Assembly (NCBI RefSeq): GCF_016908975.1
Contig: NZ_JAFBEX010000034.1
Span: 1-43,870, forward strand
Direction of reading: 5' to 3'
Length of the DNA: 43,870 bases
Source of the DNA: Neobacillus cucumis
Lineage (GTDB): Bacteria; Bacillota; Bacilli; Bacillales; Cytobacillaceae
Shown: positions 16,532 to 26,386 of the stretch, in pieces
Position numbering within the stretch: the stretch's first letter is position 1
Layout: each line of letters opens with the position of its first letter
The notes under the pieces: model-generated
Database searches by the model: none
What the model was told of the DNA's origin: nothing
The model's input: only the letters and a program-made list of their open reading frames with translations
Translations under genes and position numbers: made by a program

Positions 16532-18511
16532 GTGGCAAGAAATCAGCAAGCTTTTGATTACAATGATGATGCCATCCAGGTACTAGAAGGTCTTGAGGCG
16601 GTTAGAAAGCGCCCAGGTATGTACATCGGCAGCACTGATTCACGTGGTCTCCACCATCTCGTCTATGAGATAGTGGATAATTCTGTCGATGAAGCATTAG
16701 GTGGTTTTGGGGATCAAATTATTGTAAAAATTCATAAAGATAATTCCATCAGTGTAATGGATAAGGGTAGAGGAATGCCGACGGGTATGCATAAAATGGG
16801 AAAACCAACCCCTGAGGTGATTTTAACCGTGCTTCATGCCGGCGGTAAATTTGGCCAAGGCGGTTACAAAACAAGTGGAGGCTTACATGGAGTAGGTGCT
16901 TCGGTCGTGAATGCCTTATCAGAATGGCTAACTGTGACCATTAAGCGTGATGGCTTCGTGTATGAACAACGTTTTGAAAATGGCGGTAAACCTGTAACAA
17001 CTCTCGAAAAAATCGGTAAAACCAATCAAACAGGAACGACGATTCACTTTAAACCGGACCCAATCATTTTTTCGACAACAACTTATAACCTTGAAACTTT
17101 ATCCGAACGGCTGAGAGAGTCAGCATTCTTGTTAAAAGGATTAAAAATAGAAATCATTGATGACCGTAATGATATTCACGAAGTTTTTCATTATGAAAAT
17201 GGAATTGAGGCTTTTGTTCAATACCTAAATGAAGACAAAGAAACACTCCATCCTGTTGTCAGCTTTGAAGGTACTCAAATTGGCATAGAAGTAGATTTTT
17301 CCTTCCAATTCAATGATGGCTATTCTGAAAACGTCCTATCGTTCGTTAACAATGTCCGAACTAAAGATGGCGGTACACACGAGGCAGGAGCAAAAACCGC
17401 GATGACCCGTGTATTCAATGACTATGCCCGCAAAGTTTCACTTCTAAAAGAAAAGGACAAAAACTTAGACGGCAACGATATTCGTGAAGGATTATCAGCG
17501 GTTATTTCTGTTAGAATTCCGGAAGAATTGCTTCAATTTGAAGGACAAACAAAAGGAAAACTCGGAACTAGTGAAGCTAGATCTGCTGTTGATTCCGTGG
17601 TTTCGGAACATTTATCTTATTTCCTTGAAGAAAATCCTGATATCAGCTCCCTTTTGATCAAAAAATCAATTAAAGCCTATCAAGCTCGTGAAGCGGCAAG
17701 AAAAGCACGCGAAGATGCCAGAAACGGAAAAAAGAAAAAGCGTGGAGAAGCCGTTCTATCTGGTAAGCTGACTCCTGCGCAATCACGTAACCCGCAAAAA
17801 AATGAACTTTACCTAGTAGAGGGAGACTCGGCAGGAGGTTCTGCCAAGCAGGGCCGTGACCGACGCTTTCAAGCCGTCCTTCCACTGCGAGGAAAAGTTA
17901 TCAATACAGAAAAAGCAAAACTAGCTGATATATTTAAAAACGAAGAAATCAATACAATTATCCACGCAATTGGCGGCGGAGTCGGTGCCGATTTTACCAT
18001 AGAAGACATCAACTATGACAAAATCGTGATTATGACAGATGCTGACACGGACGGTGCCCATATTCAGGTATTATTGCTTACCTTCTTTTATCGTTATATG
18101 AAACCTTTAGTGGAAGCTGGTAAGGTATTCATTGCCCTCCCGCCTTTATATAAGGTGAGTAAAGGTTCAGGTAAAAAAGAAATAATTGAATATGCTTGGA
18201 ACGAGGATGAGCTACAGGGAGCTATTAAAAAAGTTGGAAGAGGCTATATAATCCAGCGTTATAAAGGTCTTGGTGAAATGAATGCTGACCAATTGTGGGA
18301 AACCACTATGGATCCTGAAACACGAACATTAATCCGCGTCAAAATTGATGATATTGCTAGAGCGGAACGCCGTGTCACAACCCTTATGGGTGATAAGGTT
18401 GAACCGCGCCGTAAATGGATTGAAAGCAATGTAGCATTTGGTCTAGAAGAAAATGATACGATCTTAGAAAATGAAAATATTACAGTCTCAGAGGAGGTTA
18501 CGGAACAATGA
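16532..18511 (+). CDS. parE: DNA topoisomerase IV subunit B
   Basis: The 659-residue GyrB/ParE-family ATPase subunit starts MARNQQAFDYNDDAIQVLEG. The GHKL ATP site shows EIVDNSVDEA and SGGLHGVGASVVNALS. The TOPRIM domain has LVEGDSAGGSAKQGRDR, LPLRGKVINTEKA and DADTDGAHI. ParC and ParE together decatenate chromosomes. GTG 16532 is chosen because GAAAGGGG lies 7 bases upstream and the sequence then matches known ParE starts. An upstream ATG (16502) lacks a site. The stop overlaps the parC start by 4 bases, so translation is coupled. Confidence 0.96.
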   Translation: MARNQQAFDYNDDAIQVLEGLEAVRKRPGMYIGSTDSRGLHHLVYEIVDNSVDEALGGFGDQIIVKIHKDNSISVMDKGRGMPTGMHKMGKPTPEVILTVLHAGGKFGQGGYKTSGGLHGVGASVVNALSEWLTVTIKRDGFVYEQRFENGGKPVTTLEKIGKTNQTGTTIHFKPDPIIFSTTTYNLETLSERLRESAFLLKGLKIEIIDDRNDIHEVFHYENGIEAFVQYLNEDKETLHPVVSFEGTQIGIEVDFSFQFNDGYSENVLSFVNNVRTKDGGTHEAGAKTAMTRVFNDYARKVSLLKEKDKNLDGNDIREGLSAVISVRIPEELLQFEGQTKGKLGTSEARSAVDSVVSEHLSYFLEENPDISSLLIKKSIKAYQAREAARKAREDARNGKKKKRGEAVLSGKLTPAQSRNPQKNELYLVEGDSAGGSAKQGRDRRFQAVLPLRGKVINTEKAKLADIFKNEEINTIIHAIGGGVGADFTIEDINYDKIVIMTDADTDGAHIQVLLLTFFYRYMKPLVEAGKVFIALPPLYKVSKGSGKKEIIEYAWNEDELQGAIKKVGRGYIIQRYKGLGEMNADQLWETTMDPETRTLIRVKIDDIARAERRVTTLMGDKVEPRRKWIESNVAFGLEENDTILENENITVSEEVTEQ

Positions 18512-20946
18512 GTGCACTTGAAAAATTTCGCGACTTACCTCTAGAAGATGTAATCGGAGATCGTTTTGGACGCTATAGTAAGTATATTATCCAAGAACGT
18601 GCTCTGCCGGATGCACGGGATGGGTTAAAGCCTGTACAACGAAGGATCCTATATGCGATGCATGTCGAAGGTAACACATTTGAAAAAAACTTTCGTAAAT
18701 CAGCCAAGACAGTTGGTAATGTTATTGGTAACTATCACCCTCATGGTGATTCTTCCGTTTACGAAGCCATGGTACGGATGAGTCAAGATTGGAAAGTAAG
18801 AAATGTCCTGATTCAAATGCATGGAAACAACGGTAGTGTCGATGGTGACCCACCAGCTGCAATGCGTTACACAGAAGCAAGGTTATCGGCGATTGCCGCA
18901 GAATTGCTAAGAGATATTGAAAAAGACACGGTAGAATTCATCCCAAACTTCGATGACACTTCTAAGGAACCAACCGTACTACCTGCGATGTTTCCGAACT
19001 TGCTTGTGAATGGATCGACTGGGATTTCAGCAGGTTATGCAACTGACATACCGCCACACCATCTAGGTGAAGTAATAGACGGCGTTATGATGAAAATGGA
19101 TAAGCCAGATATAACGGTTGATGAACTCATGACCGTAATTAAAGGACCAGATTTCCCGACAGGCGGAATCATTCAAGGGATTGAAGGCATTAAAAAAGCC
19201 TATGAAACTGGTAAAGGTAAAATCATTGTCCGCAGTAAAGCAGAAATTGAAGAAATTCGCGGCGGTAAGCAGCAAATTGTCATTACGGAAATTCCATATG
19301 AAATTAATAAGGCTAATCTCGTCAAGAAGATGGATGAGTTCCGAATCGATCGAAAAGTTGAAGGAATGTCAGAGGTTCGTGATGAGACTGACCGAACAGG
19401 TCTAAGAATCGTCATCGAATTAAAAAAAGATGCTGATGCAGAAGGGGTCTTGCATTACTTATATAAAAATAGTGATCTTCAAGTAACGTATAACTTTAAT
19501 ATGGTCGCTATCCATAACAGACGACCAAAACTGATGGGAATCCGTGAGATGCTGGATGCCTATATTGAGCATCAAAAAGAAGTCGTTACTCGTAGAACGC
19601 AATATGACCTCAATAAAGCAAAAGAGCGTCAGCATATTGTTGAAGGTTTAATCAAGGCTTTATCGATTCTTGATGAAGTGATCGCGACCATCCGTGCATC
19701 TAAAGATAAGCGTGATGCGAAAGATAACTTAATGGCTAAATATGGCTTTACTGAAATTCAAGCAGAAGCCATTGTATCTTTACAGCTTTATCGTTTAACA
19801 AATACAGACATCACTGCTTTACGCAATGAAGCCGAAGAATTAGCCAAAAAAGTAGAAGAACTAACTAGTATCTTAGCGAGCGAGAAAAAGCTTTTATCCG
19901 TTATTAAAAAAGAACTTAAAGACGTGAAAAAACGGTTTGCAGATGACCGCCGTTCCAAAATTGAAGCGGAAATTGAAGAAATCAAAATTAATCTTGATGT
20001 AACGGTTCCTAGTGAAGATGTGATTGTGACCGTTACAATGGAAGGCTATGTCAAACGGACCAGCCAGCGTTCATTTGCGGCATCCGGTGGACAAGATCTA
20101 GCGATGAAAGAGTCGGATCGACTACTAGCCCAACTTGATATGAATACGAAAGATGTATTACTACTCTTTACGAACAAAGGGAACTACTTATTCTGCCCTG
20201 TTCATGAACTACCGGATATCCGCTGGAAGGACCTTGGGCAGCATGTAGCCAACATCATACCAATTGAACGTGACGAAGAAATCATTCAGGCCATCTCTGT
20301 CAAAGACTTTGAAATGGATGCCTTCCTTGTTTTTGTCACAAAGAACGGGATGGTGAAGAAGACAGAACTGAAAGCCTATAAGGCACAGCGTTACTCCAAA
20401 CCGCTGGTTGCTGTGAATTTGAAGGATGATGACCAAGTAATTGATGTCCATTTAACCGATGGAAACCAAGAACTTTTCTTAGTCACAAACTTAGGTTATG
20501 CTTTATGGTTCCATGAAGAAGAGATTAGTATTGTTGGACAGCGGGCTGCTGGTGTAAAAGGGATTAACCTAAAAGATGACGATTTTGTAATTGGCGGTAA
20601 ATTGGTTACACCTGGCAGTAACGAATCCATTGTGGTTGCAACCCAGCGTGGCGCCTTAAAACGAATGAAATTGAAAGAGTTTGATAAAACCTCCCGTGCC
20701 AAACGGGGTGTCGTTATCCTTAGGGAACTTAAATCAAAACCACATCGTATTACTGGTTTTGTAACAGCAAATGAACAGGATCTTATTATTGTTCAAACAG
20801 AAAAAGGTCACACTGAAACGTTTAAAACAGTGGATATTAGCTTTAGTGACCGCTATTCAAACGGATCATTTATTCTTGATGAAGATGAAAACGGTAAAGT
20901 GACAACTATCTGGAAAGAAGCTACAATAGAACAGGCAACTGAATAA
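18508..20946 (+). CDS. parC: DNA topoisomerase IV subunit A
   Basis: The 812-residue GyrA/ParC-family cleavage subunit has catalytic Tyr121 in AMRYTEARLS. The quinolone-resistance-determining region reads HPHGDSSVYEAM with Ser82 and Glu86 (equivalent to GrlA Ser80 and Glu84), the sensitive form. The C-terminal half has the six-bladed propeller repeats of DNA wrapping (for example GYVKRTSQRSF and GALKRMKLKEF). The ATG overlaps the parE stop (ATGA). The pair is followed by a strong terminator. Confidence 0.96.
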   Translation: MSALEKFRDLPLEDVIGDRFGRYSKYIIQERALPDARDGLKPVQRRILYAMHVEGNTFEKNFRKSAKTVGNVIGNYHPHGDSSVYEAMVRMSQDWKVRNVLIQMHGNNGSVDGDPPAAMRYTEARLSAIAAELLRDIEKDTVEFIPNFDDTSKEPTVLPAMFPNLLVNGSTGISAGYATDIPPHHLGEVIDGVMMKMDKPDITVDELMTVIKGPDFPTGGIIQGIEGIKKAYETGKGKIIVRSKAEIEEIRGGKQQIVITEIPYEINKANLVKKMDEFRIDRKVEGMSEVRDETDRTGLRIVIELKKDADAEGVLHYLYKNSDLQVTYNFNMVAIHNRRPKLMGIREMLDAYIEHQKEVVTRRTQYDLNKAKERQHIVEGLIKALSILDEVIATIRASKDKRDAKDNLMAKYGFTEIQAEAIVSLQLYRLTNTDITALRNEAEELAKKVEELTSILASEKKLLSVIKKELKDVKKRFADDRRSKIEAEIEEIKINLDVTVPSEDVIVTVTMEGYVKRTSQRSFAASGGQDLAMKESDRLLAQLDMNTKDVLLLFTNKGNYLFCPVHELPDIRWKDLGQHVANIIPIERDEEIIQAISVKDFEMDAFLVFVTKNGMVKKTELKAYKAQRYSKPLVAVNLKDDDQVIDVHLTDGNQELFLVTNLGYALWFHEEEISIVGQRAAGVKGINLKDDDFVIGGKLVTPGSNESIVVATQRGALKRMKLKEFDKTSRAKRGVVILRELKSKPHRITGFVTANEQDLIIVQTEKGHTETFKTVDISFSDRYSNGSFILDEDENGKVTTIWKEATIEQATE

Positions 20947-20954
20947 TCTTTAAG

Positions 20955-20988
20955 AGAACCTCCATAGAAATAAGGAGGTTCTTTTTTT
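20955..20988 (+). terminator. parEC terminator
   Basis: AGAACCTCC/GGAGGTTCT stem and seven Ts. Confidence 0.92.
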
Positions 20989-21045
20989 CATCTTTTTTCC
21001 AAAACTGGTCATACTAACTAAAAATAGGATGCGGAGGGGAACTGG

Positions 21046-21795
21046 ATGAAAAAAGAGATGTTACTAATCATGATTTCTTTTTTTCTTATTTCGCTAACGA
21101 CCATTACCGGTGTTTATGCGATTGAAGAAAATACAAAAGCCGTCACTATTTCAAAGCAAGCAGCAGATCTGAATGGCGATGGACAAAATGAGACCATTCT
21201 TTTAAAAGGAGTGCCGGACCAAGAGCAGCAAGATTATTTGAAAAGAATCTTTATCGAAGTATTAGGGTCTAACGGCAGAACCTATAGCTTTCCTTTAGAA
21301 AGTGGATCTAAAGCTTCTCTAAAGTTAGTGGACTTAAACCATGATGGGTTAAAAGATTTATTTGCCAACGTATTAACCGGCAGTCATCAAGACGATCTCA
21401 TTAACTATTTGTATAGCATAAAAGATTTTGTTCGGACAGATCTAACAGTTCCAGACCCATTAGAGATGGATGCAAAATTCAAAAATGGTTATAAAGCAGA
21501 AATTAAATTGTCCGATAATGGAAAAACGTATTTATTTGATTTGAAAGACCGTAAAGACTATTATAAAAAACTTGGTTTTTATTATCGTGGAAAACTTAAC
21601 GAGCCCATGGAATTAACTGTAAACCCCTTTAATCGTATGGAGGTGGTTCAAATCGATAAACAAAGAATCGGCTTAAAAGGTCAACAATTAGTAACAGGAA
21701 TTGCAAATGCAGATACGATTGCGTCTGTCGATTCCATTTGGTATTATGACCAAGGTCAATGGAAGCTTTATCGAGAAGAGGTTAAAGCATCATAA
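21046..21795 (+). CDS. secreted protein with calcium-loop-like (VCBS/FG-GAP-type) motifs
   Basis: The 249-residue protein has a signal peptide (hydrophobic residues about 4-25, likely cleaved after VYA). Two DxNxDG-type loops, AADLNGDGQNETI and LVDLNHDGLKDLF, resemble calcium-binding loops of FG-GAP/VCBS or dockerin-like repeats. The C-terminal part (about 150-249) has no motif I recognise. CGGAGGGGAACTGG precedes the ATG. It is monocistronic between two terminators. Probably exported and cell-surface or extracellular; function unknown. Confidence 0.7.
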   Translation: MKKEMLLIMISFFLISLTTITGVYAIEENTKAVTISKQAADLNGDGQNETILLKGVPDQEQQDYLKRIFIEVLGSNGRTYSFPLESGSKASLKLVDLNHDGLKDLFANVLTGSHQDDLINYLYSIKDFVRTDLTVPDPLEMDAKFKNGYKAEIKLSDNGKTYLFDLKDRKDYYKKLGFYYRGKLNEPMELTVNPFNRMEVVQIDKQRIGLKGQQLVTGIANADTIASVDSIWYYDQGQWKLYREEVKAS

Positions 21796-21807
21796 TTCAT
21801 TTCAATC

Positions 21808-21837
21808 AAAACACAGATTATGTTCTGTGTTTTTTCT
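21808..21837 (+). terminator. terminator of the secreted-protein gene
   Basis: AAAACACAGA/TCTGTGTTTT stem with a 6-base loop and T-run. Confidence 0.87.
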
Positions 21838-21849
21838 TTTAGATAATAA

Positions 21850-21915
21850 TTGACGCAAAGTGATTGGAGGAATATACTTAGGTTTATAAAAAATTAAGTT
21901 ACCTAACTATTAGGT
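21850..21915 (+). promoter_or_regulatory. promoter and autoregulatory operator of the MarR/ABC operon
   Basis: TTGACG (21850-21855), 17 bp, TATACT (21873-21878). About 16 bases past the expected start lies the perfect palindrome ACCTAACTATTAGGT (21901-21915). A further TTAGGT half-site lies at 21878-21883. A MarR dimer at these sites would block the operon. Ligand release is inferred. Confidence 0.65.
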
Positions 21916-21941
21916 TGGTAAATAAAAAGAGGTGATTTACA

Positions 21942-22388
21942 TTGGCCCATTTTGAAAGTGAGACGGCCCAAAAATTAATTAGTGCTTTCCAGCAATTCCG
22001 GAAAACAGGTCGGCAGGAAAAGAAAATAGGCCGCTTTAACCCGAGTGAATTCAGAGTTCTTGCACTTATTCAGCGGGCAAAAGAAAACAACAGTGAGATG
22101 AAGGTTTCGGAAATTAGTCAGAAGTTACGAGTAACTCCGCCAACTGTTACCCAAATCATTAATGTGCTTGAAAAAGATGGTTTTATTGAACGGACGATAA
22201 ATCAAGAAGATCGGCGTGCTGTAAAGATTCGTTTAACAGAAGCTGGAATAAAGGCCGCTGAACAAGCTAGAAAGAAATTCTCAGAGACTTTTCTAGGCTT
22301 AGTTGATTATTTAGGGGAAAAGGAAAGTCAACAATTAGCCGATCTACTTTTTAAGGTACATGATTATTTCGAACAGTTAGATTCTTAA
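21942..22388 (+). CDS. MarR-family transcriptional regulator
   Basis: The 148-residue protein has a winged helix: KVSEISQKLRVTPPTVTQIINVLEKDGFI is the recognition region and RTINQEDRRAVKIRLTEAG is the wing. It uses a TTG start after AAGAGGTGATTTACA. It stands 41 bases upstream of a two-gene ABC exporter and is likely its local repressor, binding the palindrome at 21901. MarR proteins usually release DNA when they bind a toxic small molecule, so a drug-sensing role is plausible. Confidence 0.9.
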   Translation: MAHFESETAQKLISAFQQFRKTGRQEKKIGRFNPSEFRVLALIQRAKENNSEMKVSEISQKLRVTPPTVTQIINVLEKDGFIERTINQEDRRAVKIRLTEAGIKAAEQARKKFSETFLGLVDYLGEKESQQLADLLFKVHDYFEQLDS

Positions 22389-22429
22389 TAGGTCATTATT
22401 TAAAAAAGGAAAATGGAGAGGGGATTATC

Positions 22430-24157
22430 TTGTTAAAATTAAGAAAATACATTAAACCATTTCAATTCACAATATGCCTCGTCCTAGGACTTGTCCTTTT
22501 GCAATCTTTATCCGAATTATACTTACCAACACTTATGTCGGATATTGTTGATAAAGGGGTCATTACTGGTGATACCCACTTTATATGGAAAATTGGCGGT
22601 TATATGCTGCTAGTGGCAGCTGGCGGTATGATTTGTTCCATTGCAGCGAGCTTCTTTTCAGCCAAAGCTGCATCCGGCTTCGGAAGATTATTACGTAGTA
22701 AAATCTTCTCACATGTTTCCAATTTTTCATTAAGTGAATTTGATAAGCTTGGGACAGCTTCGCTTATCACACGAACAACAAACGATATTACGCAAATTCA
22801 ACAGGTCATGATTATGATGCTAAGGATGATGGCCTTTGCACCTATGATGTGTATCGGTGGGATCATTATGGCGTATTCAAAGGATGCCAAACTAACACTC
22901 GTTCTTGCTGTAGCGATTCCGATTTTAATTGTAGCCATTGTAGTCATTGCTCGAAAAGGGATTCCATTGTTTAAGGCGATGCAAGTTAAGTTGGATAAAC
23001 TAAACCGTGTTTTAAGAGAGAATTTGACTGGGATTCGGGTTATCCGTTCCTTTAATCGAGTTGGTCATGAGAAAAAACGTTTTGATGAAGCCAACTGGGA
23101 TTTAACGCAAACTGCTATCAGAGTTAATAAGATTATGGCTGCGATGATGCCAATTATGATGGTTGTCTTAAACCTTACGACTGTGGCAATTATTTGGTTC
23201 GGCGGACATCGAATCAGCAATGGGAATATGGAAGTTGGTGATATGATGGCATTTATTCAATATGCCATGCAAATCATGTTCTCATTCATTATGTTGTCAA
23301 TGATGTTTGTGATGATTCCAAGAGCATCTGTTTCAGCAGTTCGTTTAAACGAGGTACTAGAGACAGTGGCGGATATTAAGGATCCAACTACACCTGCCTC
23401 TTTGGAAGAGAGAAAAGGCCATGTGGAATTTCGGGATGTTACGTTTAGTTATCCCGGAGCTGAAATGCCTGCCATCTCTAATATTTCTTTTTCTATGAAT
23501 CCGGGTGAAGTAACGGCAATTATTGGAGGCACTGGCTCAGGTAAATCAACCCTCATTAACTTAATTCCGAGATTTTATGATGTGGATAGTGGGCAAGTAA
23601 TTGTGGATGGAGTGGATGTTCGTGATATGACACAAGAGCAGCTTCGTCAAAAAGTCGGCTTTGTACCACAGCAAGCTATTTTGTTTACAGGTACCATTGC
23701 AGAAAATATTCGCTATGGCAAAGAAGATGCTACTGATAAAGAATTGGAGCATGCAGCAGAGATTGCCCAGGCAACTGAGTTTATCACCTCAATGCCAGAT
23801 GGATTCCAGTCTACTATTGCTCAAGGGGGAACAAATGTTTCTGGAGGGCAGAAACAACGCTTATCGATTGCACGTGCCCTTGTAAGAAAGCCGGAAATTT
23901 ATATTTTTGATGATAGTTTTTCAGCTCTAGATTTTAAAACAGATGCAAAATTAAGGGCCGCTTTAAAAAGAGAAACCTTAGATTCAACCGTGTTAATTGT
24001 GGCACAACGTGTAAGCACGATTATGGATGCCGATCAAATTATTGTATTAGATGATGGGAAGATTGCCGGAATCGGTACTCACAAAGAGCTTTTGGATTCA
24101 AGCTCTGTTTACCGTGAAATCGTCATGTCACAGCTGTCAGAGGAGGAAATCGCATGA
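22430..24157 (+). CDS. heterodimeric ABC exporter subunit 1 (degenerate catalytic site)
   Basis: The 575-residue protein has a six-helix exporter domain (about 1-310) and an ATPase domain with GGTGSGKST (near 366) and VSGGQKQRLS. Walker B reads IYIFDDSFSALD, so the catalytic Glu is Asp. In heterodimeric exporters such as BmrCD or TM287/288 this marks the half with the non-hydrolysing site. It starts with TTG after GAGAGGGG and overlaps the next gene by 4 bases (ATGA). It probably exports lipophilic compounds or drugs with its partner. YfiB is the kind of B. subtilis relative I would expect. Confidence 0.9.
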   Translation: MLKLRKYIKPFQFTICLVLGLVLLQSLSELYLPTLMSDIVDKGVITGDTHFIWKIGGYMLLVAAGGMICSIAASFFSAKAASGFGRLLRSKIFSHVSNFSLSEFDKLGTASLITRTTNDITQIQQVMIMMLRMMAFAPMMCIGGIIMAYSKDAKLTLVLAVAIPILIVAIVVIARKGIPLFKAMQVKLDKLNRVLRENLTGIRVIRSFNRVGHEKKRFDEANWDLTQTAIRVNKIMAAMMPIMMVVLNLTTVAIIWFGGHRISNGNMEVGDMMAFIQYAMQIMFSFIMLSMMFVMIPRASVSAVRLNEVLETVADIKDPTTPASLEERKGHVEFRDVTFSYPGAEMPAISNISFSMNPGEVTAIIGGTGSGKSTLINLIPRFYDVDSGQVIVDGVDVRDMTQEQLRQKVGFVPQQAILFTGTIAENIRYGKEDATDKELEHAAEIAQATEFITSMPDGFQSTIAQGGTNVSGGQKQRLSIARALVRKPEIYIFDDSFSALDFKTDAKLRAALKRETLDSTVLIVAQRVSTIMDADQIIVLDDGKIAGIGTHKELLDSSSVYREIVMSQLSEEEIA

Positions 24158-26046
24158 GTGAAGATTCAAAAAATCAAAGACCGGGATTTGGCTCAGGACC
24201 ACAAAGACCAGGTCTAGGCGGGGGATTTGGTCCTCGAGGAATGGGGATGCCTGTCCAAAAAGCAAAAGATTTTAAAGGTACCCTTAAAAGACTAGTCGTT
24301 TACTTAAAACCGTATAAACTCCAGCTCATTTCAGTCCTCATTACTGCGATTATTAGTACCATCTTTTCAATTGTCAGCCCGAAAATAATGGGTAAGGCGA
24401 CAACAAAGTTATTTGAAGGACTAATGATGAAGTTTAAAGGTGTCCCAGGAGCAAAAATTGACTTTGATTATATTGGTCAAATTATTTTACTATTGATTGG
24501 TCTCTATATTTTGAGTGCCATATTTGCTTATTTACAGGGATATATCATGGCAGGGGTGGCACAGAAGACAGTTTATAATCTTAGAAAAGAAGTAGAGGAG
24601 AAGTTGAACCGTCTTCCATTAAAGTACTTCGATTCTCGCACACATGGGGAAATTCTCAGCAGGGCAGTCAATGATGTCGATAATATTAGTTCCACCTTAC
24701 AGCAAAGTTTGACTCAACTGATTACATCAGTTGTCACGATTATTGGGGTTATCGTCATGATGCTGTCCATTAGTCCTTTAATGACCTTAATTGTCGTCGT
24801 TACGCTGCCACTAAGCTTTATCGTAACGGCCAATATTGCGAAAAAGTCCCAACAGTATTTTAAAGGGCAGCAAAAAGCACTTGGTCAGCTTAATGGTCAT
24901 GTTGAAGAAATGTATACGGGTCATAAAGTGGTCAAGGTATTTGGTCATGAGAAAAAATCAATTGAACAATTTGAAGAAATCAACGAAAGTCTTTTTCAAT
25001 CAGGTTGGAAAGCACAGTTTGTATCAGGTATGATTATGCCCCTCATGTCATTTATAAATAATATTGGCTATGTTTTTGTCTCCGTTGCCGGCGGAATCCT
25101 TGTTACCAAAAAGGCAATCGAAATCGGTGATATACAAGCCTTTATCCAATATGCCCGACAGTTTTCACAGCCCATAGCCCAAACGGCACAAATTGCTAAT
25201 ATCATTCAATCAACAATCGCTAGCGCGGAACGTGTGTTCGAGATTTTAGACGAAACTGAGGAAGTTCCAGAAGCAGTAGAACCAAAAGAAATTCAAACAC
25301 CTCAAGGTAATGTTAACTTTGAACATGTTTCCTTTGGGTATAAAGAAGATGAATTATTGATTCAAGATATGAATATTGAGGTAAAATCTGGTCAAAAGGT
25401 TGCTATCGTTGGACCAACAGGTGCAGGAAAAACCACTTTAATTAATTTGTTAATGAGATTCTATGAACTTAATTCTGGTCAAATATTAATCGACGGTATT
25501 GATACCAGGAATTTTAAACGAGAAAGGTTAAGAAGTCTTTTTGGAATGGTGCTTCAGGATACATGGCTATTCAATAGTACAATACGCGATAATATCGCGT
25601 ACGGAAAAGAGGGGGCCTCAGAAATGGAAATTGTGGCTGCCGCGAAAGCAGCTAATGCTGATCACTTTATTCGTACACTACCAGATGGGTATGATACAGT
25701 CTTAAATGAGGAAGCATCGAATATTTCCCAGGGTCAGAAACAATTGCTGACGATTGCAAGGGCAATCTTAGCAAATCCTTCTATTTTGATTCTTGATGAG
25801 GCGACGAGCAGCGTTGATACTCGAACAGAAGTTCAGATTCAAAAGGCGATGGATTACTTGATGAAGGGACGTACGAGCTTTGTGATTGCGCATCGGTTAT
25901 CAACCATTCGTGATGCAGATTTAATTTTAGTCATGAATAATGGTTCGGTAATTGAGAAAGGGACACATCAGGAATTATTAGATAAGGGCGGTTTCTATGC
26001 TGATTTATATAATAGTCAGTTTACCAGTCAGAAAAGTGTAGGATAA
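24154..26046 (+). CDS. heterodimeric ABC exporter subunit 2 (catalytic)
   Basis: The 630-residue protein has a Gly/Pro-rich cytoplasmic N-terminal extension (about 1-38, with GFGPRGMGMP), a six-helix exporter domain and an ATPase domain. Walker A is GPTGAGKTT (near 419) and Walker B is a proper ILILDEATSSVD. The signature is ISQGQKQLLT instead of SGGQ. With subunit 1's Asp, this gives one canonical and one degenerate ATP site, as in known heterodimers. Translation is coupled to subunit 1. The operon ends at the terminator at 26051. Confidence 0.9.
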   Translation: MSEDSKNQRPGFGSGPQRPGLGGGFGPRGMGMPVQKAKDFKGTLKRLVVYLKPYKLQLISVLITAIISTIFSIVSPKIMGKATTKLFEGLMMKFKGVPGAKIDFDYIGQIILLLIGLYILSAIFAYLQGYIMAGVAQKTVYNLRKEVEEKLNRLPLKYFDSRTHGEILSRAVNDVDNISSTLQQSLTQLITSVVTIIGVIVMMLSISPLMTLIVVVTLPLSFIVTANIAKKSQQYFKGQQKALGQLNGHVEEMYTGHKVVKVFGHEKKSIEQFEEINESLFQSGWKAQFVSGMIMPLMSFINNIGYVFVSVAGGILVTKKAIEIGDIQAFIQYARQFSQPIAQTAQIANIIQSTIASAERVFEILDETEEVPEAVEPKEIQTPQGNVNFEHVSFGYKEDELLIQDMNIEVKSGQKVAIVGPTGAGKTTLINLLMRFYELNSGQILIDGIDTRNFKRERLRSLFGMVLQDTWLFNSTIRDNIAYGKEGASEMEIVAAAKAANADHFIRTLPDGYDTVLNEEASNISQGQKQLLTIARAILANPSILILDEATSSVDTRTEVQIQKAMDYLMKGRTSFVIAHRLSTIRDADLILVMNNGSVIEKGTHQELLDKGGFYADLYNSQFTSQKSVG

Positions 26047-26050
26047 AATA

Positions 26051-26089
26051 AAAATGCGCTTAGGGTGTTGTTCCTAAGCGTATTTTTAT
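26051..26089 (+). terminator. terminator of the ABC exporter operon
   Basis: AAAATGCGCTTAGG pairs with CCTAAGCGTATTTT (one G-T pair) across an 8-base loop, then T-rich sequence. Confidence 0.9.
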
Positions 26090-26118
26090 TTTCGTGTTCT
26101 TAAGTGGGGAGGGGGACT

Positions 26119-26326
26119 TAAAGACAATAGGGAGGAATTTTTGCATGAATTTGTCTTCAAGATGGGCTATTAAAGACGATATGGGGTAAATTTTTGATGG
26201 GATTGTCTTCAAGAGGGGTTCTTAAAGACGACATGGAGAAAATTTTTATTGAAATTGTCTTCAAGAGAGGCTATTAAAGACAAAAATATGATAATTCTTT
26301 TTAAAATGTCGTCAAAAGAGGATCTT
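26119..26326. repeat. four tandem units of period 52 bp
   Basis: The word TAAAGAC recurs at 26119, 26171, 26223 and 26275, exactly 52 bases apart. Each unit has AAAGAC(A/G)A(T/C) near its start and a TTGTCTTCAAGA-like word about 26 bases on (TGTCGTCAAAAGA in the last unit), so every unit is also an inverted repeat. Units 1-3 are close in sequence; unit 4 is more diverged. No frame is open through it. It lies between the exporter terminator and the recombinase gene. Function unknown. Confidence 0.85.
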
Positions 26327-26386
26327 GATGTCAAAAGAAAATAATATTAGCCAGAATTTATTTTGATAATTAAATTTCATTTCATT

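Noticed and set aside
18748..18765. Quinolone-resistance change in parC
   Set aside because: The region reads HPHGDSSVYEA with Ser and Glu at the key positions, the sensitive type.
26119..26326. Possible CRISPR array from the regular 52-bp spacing
   Set aside because: The entire 52-bp unit is similar between copies, so there are no unique spacers, and no cas genes are near.
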